A DNA stretch of 64,000 bases from Brevundimonas sp. (GTDB lineage: Bacteria; Pseudomonadota; Alphaproteobacteria; Caulobacterales; Caulobacteraceae): contig NZ_JAHBYB010000004.1 in the NCBI RefSeq assembly GCF_019636155.1, positions 62,001-126,000 of the forward strand. The letters are read 5' to 3'. The notes below the pieces were generated by a model. It was not told the origin of the DNA and searched no databases. It saw only the letters and a program-made list of their open reading frames with translations. Made by a program: the position numbers and the translations under genes. Positions 61,639 through 64,000 of the stretch are shown here, in pieces. Positions within the stretch are counted from its first letter, which is position 1. Each line of letters opens with the position of its first letter.

Positions 61639-62126
61639 GCGGGGCGCTGACGATCGAAGGCTACGCCAGCCTGTGGGGCCGGGCCGACCTGAACGGCGAC
61701 GTGACCGCCCGCGGCGCCTTTGGCGACAGTCTGGCGCGGACGGGGGTAGGGGCGGTGAAGATGCTGCATCAGCACGAAGGCCGGGCGCCGGTGGGCCTGT
61801 GGGACGAGATGCGGGAGGACGACCAGGGCCTGTTCGTCCGTGGACGGATCATGGACTGGTCGCCCGAGGGGCGGCTGGCCCAGGCCCTGGCGCGGGCGGG
61901 CGCCCTGGACGGCCTGTCGATCGGCTTCCGATCCGTGAAGGCGCGACGCCAGGGGCGGCTGAGGGTGCTGAGCGGGGTGGAGTTGTGGGAGGTGTCGCTG
62001 GTGACGTTCCCGATGGCGCCGGGGGCGCGGTTCAGGGTGGTGGGCGACGAATCCCTTGTTACTCCGTTGCGGACACCGCCCCATGGTGTTCAATCTCACG
62101 AAGCACGCGGAAGGCAACTACGATAG
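61635..62126 (+). CDS. Gene transfer agent prohead protease (HK97 type, RcGTA g4-like), altered C-terminus
   Basis: Cleaves the scaffolding part of the major capsid protein during maturation. 163 residues: TIEGYASLWGRADLNGDVTARGAF, the catalytic His in KMLHQHEGRAPVG and Ser in LDGLSIGFRSVKA, then LWEVSLVTFPMAPGARFRVV. After about base 62043 the sequence turns less GC-rich and the tail (DESLVTPLRTPPHGVQSHEARG) looks foreign, so the native end was probably replaced when other DNA was inserted. The catalytic domain itself is complete. Confidence 0.92.
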   Translation: MSGALTIEGYASLWGRADLNGDVTARGAFGDSLARTGVGAVKMLHQHEGRAPVGLWDEMREDDQGLFVRGRIMDWSPEGRLAQALARAGALDGLSIGFRSVKARRQGRLRVLSGVELWEVSLVTFPMAPGARFRVVGDESLVTPLRTPPHGVQSHEARGRQLR

Positions 62127-62133
62127 GCCGGCA

Positions 62134-62532
62134 ATGACCAAGAGCTTCGTAATGCTGCTGGCGATCATCGGCCTTTCGGCGCCAGGTTGCGCCAAGAGCC
62201 GGCCTGTTGCGACGGCCCAGGCGGCATGCGCCTTGGTGACTGCCCGGGTGACGGCCCAGCGCGGTCTGCCTGCCCGCCATGTGATCTTCTGCGATGAGAT
62301 TGCCGAAGCCGACAGCCCGGCCGGCTATTACGTCATGGCGCTTAGAGCCCGTTGCGCCGAAGACGTATGTGGCAGCACCCTGATGGGATGGTTCGCTATC
62401 GACAAGATGAACGGTGACGTTTTCGAAGTGGAAGACGTGGCGGACTGGGGGCTGGGGCGGCGAGTGGCCAGCGGTTCCTCGCATCCGCGGTCCGCGTTGC
62501 TTGGCATGAAAGTGCGCGCGCGTATGGTTTGA
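62134..62532 (+). CDS. Hypothetical lipoprotein inside the GTA cluster
   Basis: 132 residues from ATG 62134. The signal MTKSFVMLLAIIGLSAPGCAKS ends at a marginal lipobox. The mature part holds several Cys (AACALVTA, IFCDEIAE, RARCAEDVCG) and reads like a small globular periplasmic protein. Its base composition is lower in G+C than the GTA genes. No family recognised; not a known GTA component. Confidence 0.65.
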   Translation: MTKSFVMLLAIIGLSAPGCAKSRPVATAQAACALVTARVTAQRGLPARHVIFCDEIAEADSPAGYYVMALRARCAEDVCGSTLMGWFAIDKMNGDVFEVEDVADWGLGRRVASGSSHPRSALLGMKVRARMV

Positions 62533-62669
62533 ACGTGGGAAGTGCGGCGCCGATGCTAATGTATAATCTCCGAAAATCGTCGTGACGCTTTCGGCGTCGC
62601 AAGACCCAGGGTTCTCTCCGGGCCGATGATCGCCGTGGCGCTGTCGCTTCGACCGACTAGGGTTCACTG

Positions 62670-62996
62670 ATGGGAGGGTCAGCCTTGAGGGGTCTGGTTC
62701 GGTATGGCCTGGCGGGTCTGGGATTCTGTGTGATCGCGGTTCTCTATGGATGGGCCGTTTTCGCGACGCTTGTGATCCTGGCCATGTCCGACTGCGCCCT
62801 GAGCGATCAGGAGATTGACGCGGGCGTGACCTGCGCCGCGTCGGGCGATCAACTCGTCTGGCCCGTTCTGGGTCTATCCGCCCTGGGGTTCGCGGGCGTT
62901 CAGTGGCTTTTCCTGCGTTGGGCGCTGCGAAGACCAGGCCAGGGGCGGGCGCGGACGTCCGCTTCCAAGTCGCAGCGCCTGTCAGGGCCTCACTGA
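62670..62996 (+). CDS. Small membrane protein inside the GTA cluster
   Basis: 108 residues with two hydrophobic helices (GLGFCVIAVLYGWAVFATLVI and LVWPVLGLSALGFAGVQWLFL). The loop between them contains two Cys (SDCALSDQE, GVTCAASG) and is probably periplasmic; the tail is basic. No family recognised. Convergent with the SnoaL-like gene, overlapping its end by 7 bases. Confidence 0.6.
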   Translation: MGGSALRGLVRYGLAGLGFCVIAVLYGWAVFATLVILAMSDCALSDQEIDAGVTCAASGDQLVWPVLGLSALGFAGVQWLFLRWALRRPGQGRARTSASKSQRLSGPH

Positions 62997-63547
62997 GGCG
63001 GCAGATATTCGGCCGGGATGGGGTAGGCGTCGGATTCGGCCTGCCAGAGGATGTTCATGACCCACCAACGCTGGCCGTCGTTCCAGAGCTGGAAGGTGTT
63101 GATCCCGCGCAGCATGGGTTCGGCGTCGTCGGCCTGGCGGCGGGCCTCGTAGGTCGACCAGACGTGGGCGATATGGCCGAACCGTTCGACGCGGTCGGCG
63201 ATGGATTTTTCGTGGAAGCCCTGCATCAGGGCGGGGCCGGACCGGGTGATGTAGTCCTCCGGGCTGGCGAATGAGGCCACGGCTTCGCCCGAGGGGCGGA
63301 TGCCGGTGGGGATCAGCCGGGCCGAGGGATGGAACAGGGACCGGAAACGGTCCCAGTCGCGCGCCTGGCCCGCGTCGCCGGAGATGACGTCATAGACGGC
63401 CGCCAGGATGGCCTCGATCGATTCCACGTCGGCGGGGTTGGCCTGGACGGCGGTCGTCGCGGCGGCCGGGGCCTGATCCTGGGCCAGGACCGGTTGGCCG
63501 GCCGAAAGGACGGCGGCCGCGGCGGCGGCGAACAGGGCGTTGCGCAT
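62990..63547 (-). CDS. SnoaL/DUF4440-like exported protein, opposite to the GTA genes
   Basis: 185 residues with a signal peptide (ALFAAAAAAVLSAGQPVLAQ). The mature part is a nuclear-transport-factor-2 type cone fold: VESIEAILAAVYDVISGDAGQARDWDRFRSLFHPSA at the start, then RVERFGHIAHVWSTYEARR and GINTFQLWNDGQRWWVMNILWQ. Such domains serve as small enzymes or binding proteins. GGAGGAG lies 6-8 bases before ATG 63547. Its composition is like the host average. It lies between the GTA protease and capsid genes on the other strand. Confidence 0.82.
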   Translation of the reverse strand: MRNALFAAAAAAVLSAGQPVLAQDQAPAAATTAVQANPADVESIEAILAAVYDVISGDAGQARDWDRFRSLFHPSARLIPTGIRPSGEAVASFASPEDYITRSGPALMQGFHEKSIADRVERFGHIAHVWSTYEARRQADDAEPMLRGINTFQLWNDGQRWWVMNILWQAESDAYPIPAEYLPPQ

Positions 63548-63664
63548 GAGATCTCCTCCCTCTGTCGGGAGGACTATGGCCGAGCTTTTCGATGCTCGCC
63601 AGACCAGACGCCGGTCACCGGCGGGATGAGGCGCCCCGGCGCCTTGGAACACAGCGGAGATGCA

Positions 63665-64000
63665 ATGAGAGAGACCAAACAGGCCCCGGCCACGCCGGGC
63701 CAGCGCGCCGCCATGCACGAGATGATGGCGGCCTTCGAGGCCTTCAAGGGCGCGAACGACGCCCGCCTGGCCGAGATCGAGAAGAAGGCGGCGGCCGATA
63801 CGCTGCTGGAGGAGAAGGTGGCGCGCATCGACCAAGCCGTCAGCGGCGCCCAGGCGCGGCTGGACCGCATGGCCAGCGAGGCGCGCCGGCCGGAACTGAC
63901 CGGCACGGCCGTGCCGGTGACGGCGCCGGAATCCAAGGCGGCCTGGGACGGCTATCTGAAGAGCGGCGCGGCGCCGCGCGGGGACTGGGGGCTGGAGCTG
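63665..64000 (+). CDS. Gene transfer agent major capsid protein (HK97 type, RcGTA g5-like), N-terminal part
   Basis: The first 112 codons are inside the window and the frame is open at its end. The N-terminal part is the scaffolding (delta) segment, a long coiled coil (MHEMMAAFEAFKGANDARLAEIEKKA, LLEEKVARIDQAVSG), to be removed by the prohead protease. Then comes the start of the shell domain with ESKAAWDGYLKSG. CGGAGA precedes ATG 63665. Distance to the protease gene is 1.5 kb instead of the usual few bases. Confidence 0.88.
   Translation, partial: MRETKQAPATPGQRAAMHEMMAAFEAFKGANDARLAEIEKKAAADTLLEEKVARIDQAVSGAQARLDRMASEARRPELTGTAVPVTAPESKAAWDGYLKSGAAPRGDWGLEL

Noticed and set aside
62056-62133. 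Longer start for the lipoprotein in the GTA cluster
   Set aside because: It would put a charged leader before the signal peptide; ATG 62134 starts the signal directly.

Overview
The window is a stretch of bacterial chromosome, about two-thirds G+C or higher, tightly packed with genes and with many 4-bp stop/start overlaps. A CtrA response regulator almost identical in kind to the Caulobacter one, clustered GANTC (CcrM) sites in front of it, a DivJ-type kinase, MucR, an RcGTA-type gene transfer agent cluster and promoters of the TTGAC/CTATAG type all point to an alphaproteobacterium of the Caulobacterales, most likely Brevundimonas or a close relative. No rRNA, tRNA or CRISPR array was found.

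Layout. 1-5.2 kb: an RND efflux adaptor (open at the window edge), lepA, a TonB-like gene broken by an 851-bp IS5-family element, and an OmpA/Pal-like lipoprotein. 5.3-12 kb: carA, a patatin-like lipoprotein, then the dnaG-rpoD pair. dnaG is a chimera: its 3' part has foreign composition and the native 3' end is left behind as a second, partial copy. 12-22.8 kb: small metabolic and hypothetical genes, two HxlR regulators each facing a divergent enzyme gene, trmJ, mntP behind a yybP-ykoY manganese riboswitch, and a sirtuin. 23-33.8 kb: RhlE-like helicase, map, radC, a glycosylasparaginase, a BolA - aldo/keto-like - monothiol glutaredoxin - thioesterase run, an MHYT-PAS-GGDEF-EAL protein, rpsD and a superoxide dismutase. 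34-37.6 kb: a minus-strand formaldehyde-detoxification operon (glutathione-dependent formaldehyde dehydrogenase to S-formylglutathione hydrolase) with four small passengers.

37.7-47 kb is the cell-cycle region: DivJ-type kinase, sufE, a DUF6456 gene, a DnaA-C-terminal-like HTH gene divergent from ctrA, then arr (rifampin ADP-ribosyltransferase), a GH10 xylanase, a Fic protein and fliIJ with TTAACC boxes in front. 47-53 kb: EamA exporter with a divergent Lrp regulator, cysK, and mucR flanked by two DUF2336 genes. 53-58.6 kb: a thiamine-precursor type ABC transporter, a roughly 400-bp hairpin-rich stretch without a convincing gene, an ABC-F protein whose reading frame has absorbed a hairpin repeat, and a YcgN-like protein.

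58.7-64 kb is the left end of a gene transfer agent cluster: putative TerS, large terminase, portal, a small coiled-coil protein, prohead protease, and the start of the major capsid protein at the window edge. Between protease and capsid lie about 1.6 kb of unrelated genes (a lipoprotein, a small membrane protein and an oppositely oriented SnoaL-like protein), which is not the usual arrangement. The most unusual items are this insertion, the dnaG chimera (which also lacks the usual zinc-ribbon cysteines), the protein-coding hairpin repeat in the ABC-F gene and the unexplained structured region at 55.7-56.1 kb.
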